Shown here piece after piece: positions 22,650 through 36,600 of a DNA stretch of 64,000 bases; the stretch's first letter is position 1; each line of letters begins with the position of its first letter. Location: the NCBI GenBank assembly GCA_013399305.1, contig VXAI01000376.1, forward strand, positions 62,001 to 126,000. Reading direction: 5' to 3'. The position numbers were made by a program, and so were the translations under genes. The DNA is from Rostratula benghalensis. Taxonomy: Eukaryota > Chordata > Aves > Charadriiformes > Rostratulidae. Under the pieces are notes generated by a model that saw only the letters and a list, made by a program, of their open reading frames with translations, searched no databases and had not been told where the DNA came from.

Positions 22650-25600
22650 CTCACCTTTCCCATGAGAGCCTGACTTGCAGGAGAACTACCACCATGAGTT
22701 TTTTCTTGCCTGGACTGTTGAGGCCAAAACCGAATTGATGTGCAGCTGTACAGAATCACCACAGAATTCTTCTCTCCAAGCATATGGCCGTTTTCCTCCC
22801 TTGGAAAGATGCTCAAAATCTGAGTGACAGAGAAAAGACCTGCCTTGGCTGCATTTATTGTTATCCAGTTGTTCTCTCTTTCCAAAACTAAACTGCAGAT
22901 GAGATCATGTTGTCATTCATTCAGTAGACAGCTATCCATGCTCTGGCTGAATATCCAAGCAGTGTGAACACACCCAGAAGTTCTGTTGGACAGAATACTG
23001 TGATGAATCTTCACATAGCTATTTATGTAAACAAGTCTAAACCACAGCACATGTGGCTGCAGCATTGAGGAAAGCTTTACAACAAGAGAGTATTTTGCCT
23101 AGGGATACACACACACAAACATACAAAGTCTTAAGAGTCTCCAGTGCTAGAGAAAAGGTTAGACATACCTGTCAGGGATGCATGAGGTAAAGCTGTCCTT
23201 TCTTCAAGATAAGAGTATGGATAAGGCTGTCTTGGAACAATCCACAGCCCAGAAATGACACAGTCTAATTAGTTTTTATTTTAACCAAAAGCTAATATAA
23301 CTATGAAAGGGCACGATTGCAAAGGTGGCCCACCAGCAGTTCAAATTCAATATCCACTGCCAGAGAGACAACTGTGCCACATCTGATTTCTAGGGGTGGC
23401 AGGCTCTTAGCTGGAAAAAAAGAAGTGCTCAAAAGAAACCTCTAGAAAGACCATAGATGGACATACAGTCATCCATCACACAAGCCATAGCTGACAGTCT
23501 GATTGCCAAAGACAAGGAAAAAGAAAGCCAACTATGGTGGTTCGAGTTGTCCACAACTAAGTTTCTAAGAGGGCAAGAGGAGCCAGGAGGAGCTGCTCTC
23601 CGAATCTCAAAGGGGTTAGCAAGAGTCTCCATCCCTCTTCCACTTCAGCTGCGTGCTTCATGCAGTGCCAAGGGCTTCCAGCCAGGCTGTCAGCTCCAGG
23701 CAGATCCACATTTCTTCCTTCAGCCAGCAGGACAGCTTGGTGCTCAGAAACAGATGTCATCAGCCTTTCCGTGTGCCACAGTGGGGGCAAGAAGGCAGCA
23801 CAGAGTCAGCTTAGGTCTGCACAGAGATTCACAAACACCACAGGACAGTATCCCATGTATGACCCCTCAAGCTAGTCATGTAAAGGGCTGCATCTCAGCC
23901 TTCTCACCAAGGCAATTCCCCATTTGTCAAAGAAACAAAAAGTTAGAGCCAGGTGAACCTGGCATCACACAGACTGACAAACCCAATGTGCTCTTGCTGC
24001 TCTCTCAAGGAAAATGCAGCAAGGTCATTCGGACGTCTCTACCCAAACAGGCTTGTTTGGAAGCATGTTTTACACAAAGCTGTCACCAACATTTCTTGCA
24101 GCATAGATAAGCTCATTGCAAAGAACACGGTGGGAAAGGAGACGAGCACCTTCTGAGAAAGACACATTAGCCCAGCAATCTTTACTACAGCTTTACAACA
24201 GGAAAGGCACACTGGAATAGCAGCATCCATCATCCCCCCCAGGTAACACAGTTATGAGCATCAAAGGAAGGAGAAGAGCTAAAGCCAACTGAGCTCTTTG
24301 TACCACTCCAGAGCACTTCCTTCAGGAAAGATTTGGGCAATTAAAGAGTCTTGCATCAGGAGAACACTGCTAGCACTGACCTAAAGAACTGCAGCCAAGT
24401 ACCATTTAATCACAACGACATGCAGCACTCAAAAAAATGGTGTCTCTGCTCTCTACATCCTTGCTAGAATTCACAAGATTAACTATTCACCAGTTCACTC
24501 CAGAGAATTCATGTAATTGCAGAGACTCTGACATCTATTTTAGGCTACAAAGGCAGTTAAATAAATATTTCTGGTAAAGATTTAGGGCATAAGGAGAGAA
24601 GAAGGTTGTTCCTGCCAGCCACAGATACTGGAGAAAAAGGAACAATCCCAGGAGTGACATTAATTGCTTCTGGCACAACCAAAGCTGGTGCTACAGAGCT
24701 ATGGGTTCATTCAGGAGTGCTACAAACAAGCTGAAGGAGCAGCTTCCTTCAGCTTCAAATCTCTCCAGTTTGATGGGAGCACCAGGCTCAGTGCATGACA
24801 TACTTAGCCTCATCTGAACAGGAGTTCCCTCTCATATCTGCCAGAGGGACCACTTGCACACTAAGAAGACCTCCATGCACACAGTGCTTCTCAAACCAAG
24901 CCAGCCTGCTTTTCACCAGAGCTTCACAGGGCCCAATGATTTTCAGTTGGAGATCTGCGTTTGCTCAAAGCTTTGCTATGCAATTATTTCCTCTCATACT
25001 CCTACTTTTTAAATTGCATAGGAAACAAACCGCCTGCCACCAAAATATAAAGCATTGCTGAGTGACAGACTTCCCACTTTGCATTCTCATCACATCAGCA
25101 GCTCCACGATAAGGACCTGGAAGGCCTTTCTACACCAGTTGTACCAGCCTGGCTGAATTTTGGGACCTACTGACAGCTGGGGGAGCCACTCACACACCTG
25201 CACAGAACCAAGACAAGGTTTAATTGGCAGCAGCAAGACAAGGAGATTTTGGCTGGCTGGGAGGAAAATCTTGTATGTTGCTAAGTACAATCACTTACTG
25301 CTAAATTTTGCAATCCTTACCTCAGAGCAGCAAAATGAGCTGCCCCAAGTGCTTGTTCTTTTACAGCAGTTTTCTAAGCAAGCTACATGAGGTCCAATTG
25401 TCAACATCGCCTGTTGTGAACACAGAGTGGACAGATCCAGAAGCTTAGAAGGTCATCTGCAAAGGTTACTGCCACAAAGCATTTTCAGATTTAAAGGAAT
25501 CAGATTTACACTTTGCAATCACTTTCATCAGCTGTTTACAGCAAGATACCAACCTTTGCATAAAAGTCACAGGAGCACACGTGAAATACCTTCCAGGAGC

Positions 25601-28600
25601 TCTACTATAGGAGAAGTTTGCTCCAAAAGAGGGTCAGGGCAGTTAACTGTGGAACAGCATTTTAAATAGCTTCAGCAAAATCTTCTCAATACTTGGACCA
25701 GGCAGAAACATCTGTTCCACCAACAAGGCAAAACAGAACACACCTTTAAAATGCACAGCTGTGGTGTACTCCAGCTCAGTTCCTTTTCCTTAGGCAGTTT
25801 TACTGCAGGGCTTTATACTAAAGCAAAGATTTCCCCAAGCCCTTCAGGAGAGCAGGCCCTGTTCTCCAATTCCACATCCCAAAAGAAGCTTGAGTAAGAC
25901 ACAGGAAGCGCCCTAAGGCTGTGCTTGGAGCTGCACAGAGGATTTCCTCCCTTCTCAGGAAGCCACAACCTCTTTCTCTTGCCACCAGAAAACAATCTTG
26001 CCCTGACAAGATCTTTGAATACTGATGCTCCCACATCTACTGTGGATGACGTGTCCACACTGGAGAAGAGCCAGTCTCAGAGCTGTGAAGGTGCTATGTT
26101 CCTGTACTGATACCATCAAGCAAGAAGATGGATCTGGGTTTTTTTTTTCCAAGCCTGACACGTTCCAGCTTTCCCCATTGCTCAGGGAAGATGTATCACC
26201 ATCCATCTGGAATTGTAACATGCCATTGACTCACTCTTGTGTGGAAGTGGAACGAGTCCATAAAATCACCCTTCAAGAGGAATTTATGCCAGTTTGTTCA
26301 TTCCACAGCCATTTTTATTGCTGCTGCATTACCCTGGCAGGATTGCATTTGAGGAACCATCGAGGATTAAAAGCACCTGAGCTTCTTTGAAAATACTGTT
26401 CTTCAGCATTCACTATACTTAGCTGTGTGACAGTCAACCTGTTGAATCTGGGTTCTGCAACAGACCACACCACTTCTGCATACAAAGGATGGACTAGCAG
26501 AATCCAGACAGCACCAGGAATGGAAGCCAACACTATCTGGGCTCGGGAAAGACACTCCTTTCAGGCTCTTCAGATTTTGTGTCTCCTTGGACAGGAGGTA
26601 TGCAGATCCTGCACTCAAGTACCTGTCACAAGATCCTTAAGCTGCACAATGACACCTCTACCGGGTGCTGCAATTCCACCTTGGTCTCCCACCAATGCTG
26701 TAGTCATCATGACAGTAACTGGCCTCCTTCCAATTTCAGTGGCCACGGGGGCGTTATCAGTCTTGAGTCAGACATCTCTCTTACCAGGAAACATCAAGCA
26801 TACCGACTTTCTCTCACACCTTGGTGCCTCATATGCCACCATCCCACTCTGCTTCAGATTGACCTTTAACTTGCAGGACCAAGCACAGCACTGCAAAACC
26901 CTGCAGACAAGTTGCAGGTCATAACCGAAACACAGGAGAGAGCCAGATCACCTCCCTGTGAGGAAAAGACTGACCCATATTTATGTCCATAAAGCTCTGA
27001 CTAAAATGAAATGTTAATGCTCCTATGACAAATGACATGCCAATGGCCTGGTTAAGCAGCTTGTCACCGCACAAAGTTTGTTGGTTAGAATGATACTAAG
27101 TTGTGCCACCTAACACAGCTTACTTCTGGTGTTTTAAAGACTCCAGTGGTCTTTATTTTTGTAATTTGCTGATTGACTGGACCTGTGTACTCAGTGCACT
27201 CTATTTGTAGAGGCTAGACAGAAAGGCTTTATTCATCCCAAGAAATTAAATTGAGAAGTGCACACTCTGTCCAAAAGTTTAACCTTTGGACAAACTCATT
27301 TAGACTGACAGCTACTCAGCTACTTTCCAACAAAACACAGACAAGAACAATAAAAAATTTCTATTGCCCAGGGCGGGCAGACAGACAGGGCAAGACACCA
27401 GAAACTTTCACAGGCACAAATTTCTTCTTGCCTCTAAACCCCACACTCCCAGAATTCACCTTCTGCCCTCAGTGCAGAGCCTGCATTTTGTCTGGCTGCA
27501 GTTATTTCTAATGCAGCCATATCTAGCAGCCCACTCTGCATAGCTGGAGAGGCCCAGCCTGCAAAGAACCCACACCACCTGCCAGAAAGGAGTAGGGGCT
27601 TGAACACCCATGAGAAACAAGAGCCAATAAAAAAAAAAAACACCAACCCTCAAGTGCCCAAGGCCTCAGCCACACTATGGCACCAGCCTCCACCACTGAC
27701 TTGTTGCGTTTTATAGGCAAATTGTCTCCCACAGGAAGACTGTTGTACAAACAGCTCCAATATCTTCACTGGGTTCAGCCTCCTTTCCTGACTGTGGCAT
27801 CTGATGAAACAACCCTCCTTGCTACCACAGGATTAAGAGAAGAGCTCAAAAGGCAAGAATTCCAGTAAACGAGCGCATTATCTATCTTCAGGCCAGAGGA
27901 AGCTGAGTCCAGGCTTCAGTTCTGCCATTATTAACTATTTCTAGCCTTCTTGCACCTGCTCCTGAGATACTTATGCCTAGACACTGTCTGATAGTTTGGA
28001 CTAGACTGCTTAAATCTCATACCAGACAAAGCCACACTCTCTTAGATACCTCTTATATTTGGTGTTCTCTTTTCCCCCTTCCCCAAGAAAAGCAAGTGAT
28101 TCCCGTGACCTCTAGGTCTGCTGTACTTGCTACAGAGCTCAGAAAGTACTGAAAAAAAAAAAGACTCAAGATCTCCATGGTAGGACCACAGGATCATCAG
28201 TGTACCAATTTAGTCTCCAACACCAGGAAAGAGGGTGTATAAAAAGGATCACAACTGAAAAACTCTCAAGAGACACGACTCTTTGTATGTCTTATCCTGC
28301 TCAAGCATCAGCACCGTTACAACCTACTTTATTTCCCACTTCATACTTACAAGGACAGTGTCTTTAAGAGAATTAGTCACACAAAAGACATCATACTTGG
28401 CATGCCAAAACAGCCAAGGTCTACTTAACTACAAAAGACAGCATGACTTACTCAGTTAGATACTTTGGCAAATGAATCACTGGAGGTAACTACGCAACGA
28501 CCGGCAATGCTGTGCTTACCTCAAGGCTACCAAAGCACCAGCATGACACAAGCCCCACAACAGACTTGCTTTTATAACCCCAATTTAATAATCCCATCAA

Positions 28601-29347
28601 GTTCAACTTTCATATCCTACCAGAACAGGACAAGAAGCTGCAAAGGCTGGCAGAGCAAAGCTAACCAGCTGCTGTTTAACCAGTTTACCCTGTGATGGAT
28701 TTCCCCAGAAAGAGATGTTCCAACTACGTCCTTTCTCAGCCCTTCAGAGTTCCAATAGAAACAAGTTTGTCCCTCACCAGGCAGGTCACACCTCTTCAGG
28801 CTTTCAGCCTTACCACAGTATCACTCCATCTCTGTCCACAAACTATTAAAGGCGCCTTAAGGGCCACAGAGGGCTCAGCTGGACCAGAAGTCAGAGCCTG
28901 CAGCAACGTATCAACTAGCCTTCATTTGTCTTTTACTGAGCTCCCTCCCAAATCCAGCAACCACCGGGTCAAGCAAAAGGATTTGCAGCCCCTGGAACAA
29001 GTCAGCCTGATCCAGCAACCACAGGATGCTGTAGCCTGGTAGTAACACAGAACAAGGTGACAGAAGCACAGACAGAAAGTATCACTTTCATTTGCATATC
29101 CCTCTATTAATAAATACACACACAGAAAGGCAGTGAATGCATGTTTACCATTATCATCTTCTCTGCTGCTTTTCACTGTGTATCAAGCAAATTTTGATTA
29201 TTTCCTTTTCAAAGGTGAGGAAGTTAAGCAATAGTGTAAGTTTACGATTGACTATCACCCAGTGGCAGAAAAAGAGAGAGCAGCAAATTCTTCTAATCCC
29301 AGAGCATGCATCAATCCACTAAATCACACACCTGCTTAAGTAGCCCC
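22650..29347. other. Convergent intergenic interval between CST7 and APMAP
   Basis: CST7 3'UTR must begin here and APMAP 3'UTR enters from the right, but neither end can be fixed from sequence alone. On the plus strand the nearest canonical AATAAA after the CST7 stop is at 24560-24565, with an ATTAAA at 24340-24345. I see no CR1 copy in the interval. The longest frame is 217 codons on + at 23457-24110; it resembles no family I know. Confidence 0.5.
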
Positions 29348-29378
29348 TTTATTTCTTTAATACATAAAACCTTTTATT
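29348..29378 (-). terminator. APMAP: Candidate APMAP poly(A) signal cluster
   Basis: Within 31 bp the minus strand reads AATAAA twice (complements of TTTATT at 29348-29353 and 29373-29378) and ATTAAA once (29356-29361), about 1.1 kb past the APMAP stop. A single ATTAAA nearer the stop (29776-29781) is an alternative site. RNA 3'-end data are needed to choose. Confidence 0.35.
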
Positions 29379-30483
29379 TAAAATGTACCAGCACAGCCTT
29401 TCCTTTGTGGCAGTTGACAGATTTATCAAGCAGAGTATCTGTTAACAGAGGAAGTCAACCATTTCCTCTGGAGATGCCAGAAAGGATCCATGAGCTACTA
29501 CTGCATTCCAAGATTTTCTAAAGCCTTCCTCACCCACTACTACTATATTTTGCAAGAGCCCTTTCAGTCCACAACCTCCTTCAGACACCAACCTTGCCCA
29601 AAATCTTTGCTAGTTCTCCATAAAAAGCATGCTGAAGAGGATTCCTGCAGCTGCCCTTCATCCCTCCCATGTCTCTCAGGAACAGCTACCTATGTAATGA
29701 ACAGGGACTTACAGGACCTAGTAAACATGGAAGAAATACTACAAGTGACCCTTTTTAAACCCACTGGAACCAGTCTTTAATATAGAAAACGCAACTCATC
29801 TGACTACAATGCTATAAAGAAACACAGGAGTCCACAGATAATGGATAAAATTTGATTCTGCATGTTGATTAACAGTTAATTGCAGCATCTGATGTTGATT
29901 ACCCAGGCTGGAACTGAAGAAACCCAAATGGTATAACCAGATTTTTAGGCATGTTCTGGATGTTGCTGCCTCTACCACAGCACCATGGTATGCAATTAGA
30001 ACATGCACTGTAATCACTCCTAAACAGGAGGTTCTAAAACAGAAATACACACATGCAAGACATCCCCTTCAATCTAAATCATACACAATTAAAATCCATA
30101 TATGACAAATCCTTGTAGCATAAGATGATGTCCAGTTGCATTAAAGGTGACACATGTTGTCCGTTTAAGATGACTCCAAGCAGGGCTGTGCGTGGATAAG
30201 CAATGTGTTTTCTTTAAGGAGCACATAACCACATGAAGATACCCCACCATACTTCTCAAATATTAATAATTACACATGCCAACTCCAAAGCAAGACCAGT
30301 CAAATCAAGACTAAGGAACAGGACAGGTACAGCAAGCTGTACATTTTCCTGTGGTGACAGGAACTTGCTGCGGCACATTAACAGGCTTTCACATTTTGTC
30401 CTCAGTCACACACTGCTCCAAGCACATTTCTGTTGTATCTCCAGAGTATTGCAGGACAGCGTCACTTTATCATGGATGGACAG

Positions 30484-30693
30484 TTAAACATGCTGGAGAT
30501 TGAGTCTGCAAATAAACGGAGATCTGAAGGAACCCAGGTAAAGGTATCCATTGTGCTCATGTGCCTCGCTAACATAAGCTACCTTCACTCCATTGGGATC
30601 ATGAAAGCTTCTTCTGTAGGATCCTGTCTCACTAAGTTCAACCACAAGGCTATATTTGGGCACAAACTTTGTCACGGTTTCCTGACTCAGCAA
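30484..30693 (-). CDS. APMAP: APMAP exon 9 (last): C-terminal propeller blade
   Basis: Acceptor CTTTTAG|TTGCTGAGT, stop TAA at 30484-30486. Its 69 residues begin LLSQETV and include SEAHEHNGYLYLG and FRSPFICRL before the final LQHV. It is preceded by an unusually long uninterrupted pyrimidine tract. Confidence 0.97.
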   Translation of the reverse strand: MLSQETVTKFVPKYSLVVELSETGSYRRSFHDPNGVKVAYVSEAHEHNGYLYLGSFRSPFICRLNLQHV

Positions 30694-33600
30694 CTAAAAG
30701 AAAAAAAGAAAAGAAAAAAAAAAAAGAAAAGAAAATTAACAAAAAGATTTTGTTCTCCACAGTTAGATCTCACGACACTTATACAGTCAAAGACCATTCC
30801 ACGTTCCTTGGAAGAAGCAGCTTCCAAAACATGAGCACACATTTTTGAGTAAATGCTGTTACATAGCCGTAGCACATTAAGAGCTGAAAAGCCAATTTAA
30901 AAACAAAAAATCCCAAAAGACCAGCAGAAGCATGCTCTACTCCAGCATTAGCTTGAAGGGATGTCCACCCAGGAGACATCAGCTTATTCTGGTGCAGTTG
31001 ATGTCAAGCAGCAGACATCATGCTCTGCTCCCCATAGCATCAATTTGTTAAGGCTCCTACACTGCACCAGGAGAGACAACAGGTTTTACAGGAGCAGCAA
31101 AGAGTAGCTGGTAGTCAGCTACAGGTGAAATGGCACTTCCATCCAAAACACTGCTTGTTGATTTCTATTTTTTAAGAAGTATTTTCAAGTCTCTGTATCA
31201 TTTAAAAAGCACCATGCTGTTTCTTTAGAATCAAATGTCCCTTACAAATACATTACTCTTGCCCATCCTCATCCTTAAGGGGCATGTGACATAGCAACAG
31301 GCATATTCAGTCAGAACAAAGTGTCCCCTGGCAGCATACATGACACACACGCTGTCTCCTAGGGTGCCGAGTCATTAGAACAGGTCAGACCTCCAAAATA
31401 CTCTCTGGACACCTGTAGTAAGTAGTTCAGGCACTTCAGGTACAAAGGTGAAGCCTTCACATATCAAAAAGGAGATCCTGTGTTGCTGCATGGCTAGGGC
31501 AGAGATAATCTCTCTGTCTTTCCCAAGATCAAGACAGAAGGCAACTTAAGAGATGTGTACCTACTACTCAGAGAAGCAAATGTTAGTTTTACTATCTATT
31601 AATATATAAGGACTGTTCTACCTGAGGACAATCACAACAGTTTTAACCATGGCACTAAATTTTTTTTTTAAATCTTCCTGTGAAGGGGAAAAAAAAAAAA
31701 AAGGACAAACAAATACTTATTTCCATTCCTATACTAAAGGTGATTTTAATTATTATTTTTTTTTTACCTTAAATATCATCCTTTTAATCCATGGTTTTTC
31801 AGACAAGAAATCCAATAAAGAAAATCCAGGATTGGGCCGGACAGCTGCCATAGCTACCCAATACCCTCCAGAGCTGCTTAATCTGATATTATCCGGGAGA
31901 CCAGGCATATTCTCAACAAACATATCTGCTCCACCTTTCATCAGCCCCGATACATAATACCTGAAAGTTACAGATCGCAGGATTAGGACATCTTAACCCA
32001 AAGAGTGTAAGTAATAAATAAAAGGCCCAAAATGAATGAACTTAAAAAAAAATTCTTATTTTGGTAAAGGGAAATACAGCACAGCCATATTCCTCTCCCC
32101 AGAAAAAGTCTGCATACTCCATTATGCTCAAGAAGCCCGTGATGGAATGATATGCAATCCAGATGTTCATAGCAAAAGAAAAACCTAAATATTGAGGAAG
32201 GCCACCTTCTTCGCCATGGATAACTAGGCACAAATAGAGCGTAGGGTTTCTTTTATCATTCAACTCATTTATTTAAACAATCTCTAAAAAGAGAGTAGTA
32301 GTAATTGCAGCAAAGTCATACCTCCTGATTCTAGCCATGGTTGTCTCCTGCACCAGGACAAAATCTTCTGCAGGAGAGAGCTGGACACCATTAGGAAACT
32401 TCAGCCCCACCATTAAGACTTTCACTTCTTTTGTTACTGTGTCATATTCAAGCAGGCTAAAGAGAAAGCATTATATATAGGTTTGAGTGAAGACAAATAT
32501 TTATTTGCCTTGGTTTCATTCTCCAGGCATTCTGTCTTCTCTCACAGGCACTCAACCTTAGTTAAAAAGGCAGAACAGTCAGAAAGCATTTGTTCATGAA
32601 CACAAGAGAAATACTAAGCCACTTGAGACTGGCAGCATTCATGAAGGGTTTAGGCTGAACATGCTAACACCTCCTCTTTGAAAAACAAGTGTTCCATGCA
32701 AGTCCTCTTGAAGGTAAAGAGTTATCTTTATTTGGCTGCAGATCTCATTAGGAACATCCACACATTCTCTCACCCTCCCCTTGGCAGTGCAGTATTTGCA
32801 CTGGTGGTTTATAAAGACAAATAATTTGAAGGCCAAGGAAGTGGTGCAGTCCATTCCTGCAGTTGAGCTTACAATAAGTTAAATGCCTTGGAGAAGAGAT
32901 ACTTACCGGCCATCGTCTGTGCCTTCCATAACCAAGAATAAGTAGTCCTTTCTTTGCCATTTGCTACTGGAGTCAGTGAAGTAGATTTTCCTCCCATCCC
33001 GGGTCACTGTAAGATCATTCACAAATGACAACTTCTGACCTTCAATTAGTGTTTTGGTTGATACAAGCACTTTTGTTTCACCTGGTTATAAAAAGGAGAA
33101 GAAAAAAAAAACAAAAACAAAACAAAACAAAAAAAAAAAGACAAACAAAACAAGCTTGTAGATGTGTGCAGACAAGCCAAGCACTACTTCCTCTCTTCCC
33201 ATAACTCTGTAGCAACAAGAAGTAGTACTTCCTAAATATTAAAACACTAGCAGGTTCCCTGAACAGCTCTGCCACAGTCAGCTCTGCCACCCCATTACCA
33301 GGCAAATTAAGGTCACAACTCTAAAAATTAACCAAATTCTGTTGTAGTCATCTTTGGGCACAGGTCTCGGGTTGGTTGGTTTGCTTGTATTTGTCATGAC
33401 TGAGCTAACATAGCAGCTGTCTGCCATCAAAAGAGGAGACCTTTATCATACTCTCCCAAAGCCACACAGTCTGAGCCCTTTGGTTACATCTCACCTAGCA
33501 TTTGGCAAGTGTCCCCTCTCCCCACCTGAAGCCAATTTGGAAATGTAAACTGTCAGAAAATCAAACCTGCATGAAAGCAACTATTGCTTTCCAGTAATAT

Positions 33601-36600
33601 AGCTCCTAAAACTGGCTCAGGGACATACAACAGTGATGCAATAGAACTTTTCTTGGCGGGAACAAGCCACTTGATCTTCAGCTGCACCAAAATAGATCCT
33701 TCTTCACTTTCTATAGATTGGGGTTACACAGAAGCTAAGAGCTCTTCACTGCCACACAGCAAGATCAAGCTAGAGACCAAAGTACAGTAAACATGAGGAA
33801 AAACTTCACATAAGAACAGTATTATTTTCCTTTATGAAAACTGGAACAGCTATGCAGAGCTTTATTCATGGATCTTGAGGTACCCATTTTGACAACCAAA
33901 AGCATGTGATGTCACCTGACAATAAACCACTAGTAACGCTGATGCAGACTGACGGATAGACAGAGTAAGTGATTGCTACATGAAAATAAATACCAAGTTC
34001 TTGCATGGCAAATTTCATCCAGACAGCTTCAAACCACTTTACAAGGCAGGCAGGCATTGTTTTGCCTGCAGTGTCTGGCAAATCTGCCAATGAAGCCCAG
34101 AGTTGTCAGTGAAAGAGAACTTCTGAGCAAAAAAGTCATACCTGTACCAGAATTAATTTCATAGAGTCCATAATAAGCATCTGCAACAAAAAGAGTGTTA
34201 TTTGGCCCCACTCTGATGCCCAGTGGTCTTCCACAGGTTGGCTCATCTTCACGGGTTCCTGAGGAAACAATTTTAAAGTGGTTTTCCAAATAGAAATAAA
34301 TACAAGGCTACCTACACAGGTCAAACTCTAATAAAACTCTACAGCTAGCCTCCCACACATTCATTAAAGAAATTATTCTTACTTTCATAGGTGTGAGTGA
34401 AACAGATATCCCCATGTTTTCACCAGCCTAGAGATAATCCCATAATTTGTCAGGCTGGTAGCCAGCAAACAGCTGGCCTGAGTAGGGATGAACATCAGGA
34501 AAATTTGATTTAACTAAATACTTCTCTCAAAGAATCAGTTTTAGTACAGATTTCTTTTTTTCTTTCCTTTTTAAATAAATAAATAAAAAAAAAATACGGC
34601 AACACCACCACAGTACTTCCTTGTTCTGGAAAGGTCTAACACTGTCAGTGTTAGAACAGCCAGTTTCTCAAGACATAGACACTAAAGACTTCTATATAAG
34701 GAAAAAGGGGAATACTGCAAAGCTGAAAAATGCGTGTCCATTCGAGTCCTGAAGAACTAAGAACTTCAAAACTCCCATAGTTTCAAAGATTAACAAGAGA
34801 AACTTCTGGAGAGGGTAGTCTGCCACAGTCTTTCCGTTTTATTCCCTAACCTGAAGAGGGCAAGACGGAAGCCTAGGCTCCCCGCTACCTCTTTGGCGCC
34901 AAAGAAATAGGACAGCATAATCTTTCCATCTCTCTCAAGCTGTTCAAATCCAGTGGAAATGAGCAGCAGAATCATATCCATCCCAATACAGGCTCACACT
35001 AAGCAGCAGCTGCAGGTCCAGCTTCCTATCAGCTAGCAGCAGCCTCCCCTGGCTGTTCTACCAGTTGGGCAGCCAAGTGAGTGCTTCCAATTTAGTCCAG
35101 AGCCCAAACTTGTGAATGTCCACTTAAAGTTTCATAGCTAAATTGCTGAACGCATCAATACATAAAGACATCAACAGTTCAAACCCGTAATTTCTAACTG
35201 GCAACCAGTCTGGGCCTGTAGAACCTCATGTAAGCTTCTACATCATTACCGTGAACAAAAACACCCACAGTCCCAACAAACATCAGCCAAGCTTTTCAGG
35301 CTGCTGAGGCACTACTGAGATGGCCAACGTTAAGCTCCCCCACAGAAATGATACTGTTAATAAACAAGCCACTACCAGTCTGCCTCACTCAGTTCCAAAA
35401 ATCTCATTAAATGAAGCAAGTAAGTAGTTTGGAAGGAGGAAGTAAATGCAACAAGAAACGACTGCAGTTCACTGGCAAGAAAACACTAATACCAAGAAGA
35501 TCTCTGCTAAAGCAGGTCCAGCCACCACAACCTCCTACTGTACTTACAGAGGAGAGGAAATAAGCACAACAAAACACAAGGCGGAATTCTGTAGATGGTG
35601 AAGGCAATTTTTATTTTCAAAAATCTTTCCCACTCACACATTATGTCAGAGTTTATTCACTCACACTTGTTTAGGAGTCCTCAGTTTTTATGGGGTGGCC
35701 TTTCATCTCAGAATCTTGATGACTTCTATAAATACTAGGCCAGGTTGTCACCCAATTTTTCTTGTTTAGGATAGGTACGTTTTCTAGATGATTACCAGGA
35801 AAAGGAATGTTATTTTTGATACACTTCAACCTTGTCTTCCTCCCAGCATTAAGAAGCCAGACCTCCTACTGACAAGTCATCCGTGCCACAGCCTTAAAAG
35901 GCTGCAGGTCTCGAAGTCATGACATAAAACACCCACATTCCCAAATTTTACTACTTTGTAATCAAACATTCAGATTCTTTTGGCCCTTTCTTCTGCTGTT
36001 CCCTTCAGTGCTTATGTATATAATCACACTCATATTTCATTCATACAAGTATTAATATTTCTGCTACAAATCTCTACAGAGGAAGATAGGCACTTGCATG
36101 AGCAATCCAGACAGAACACCAGCTTAATCAAGTTAAGCCTGAACCCAGACGTTTTCAGGAACGCTATATTCAGAAGCTGTAACTCACCACAAGGCCCATG
36201 GCCAATTCTGGTTATTGTTTGTATTTCCCCATCTTCAATTTTTATAATCTTCCCATCAGCTGTCCCAGTAAATAGCACATCTGCAAAAACAACTGGTGTG
36301 ATTAGCTCGATCGTAAAACTGTAGTGGTAAAGATACTTCTACATGATCCTAAGATCCAGTAAAGTAACAGTCTTCTTCAGTCATAGCAAAGGAATAAAGA
36401 GGGAAGGGGAAAGAGGAAGGTAAATAAGAGTATTTAGTTAGATTTTGTTCAACTCAAAAAGAAGAAGAAGGATTTCAGCCTTAGGAGTTACAAGTATGGG
36501 ATTATGAAGCTTTTCAGTCGTAAGTGTGGACGTATCAACTTAACGGCTAGTCACTGGACTGATCCCTCCAGGCAATCATCATAAAATGTGATGAGGCACT

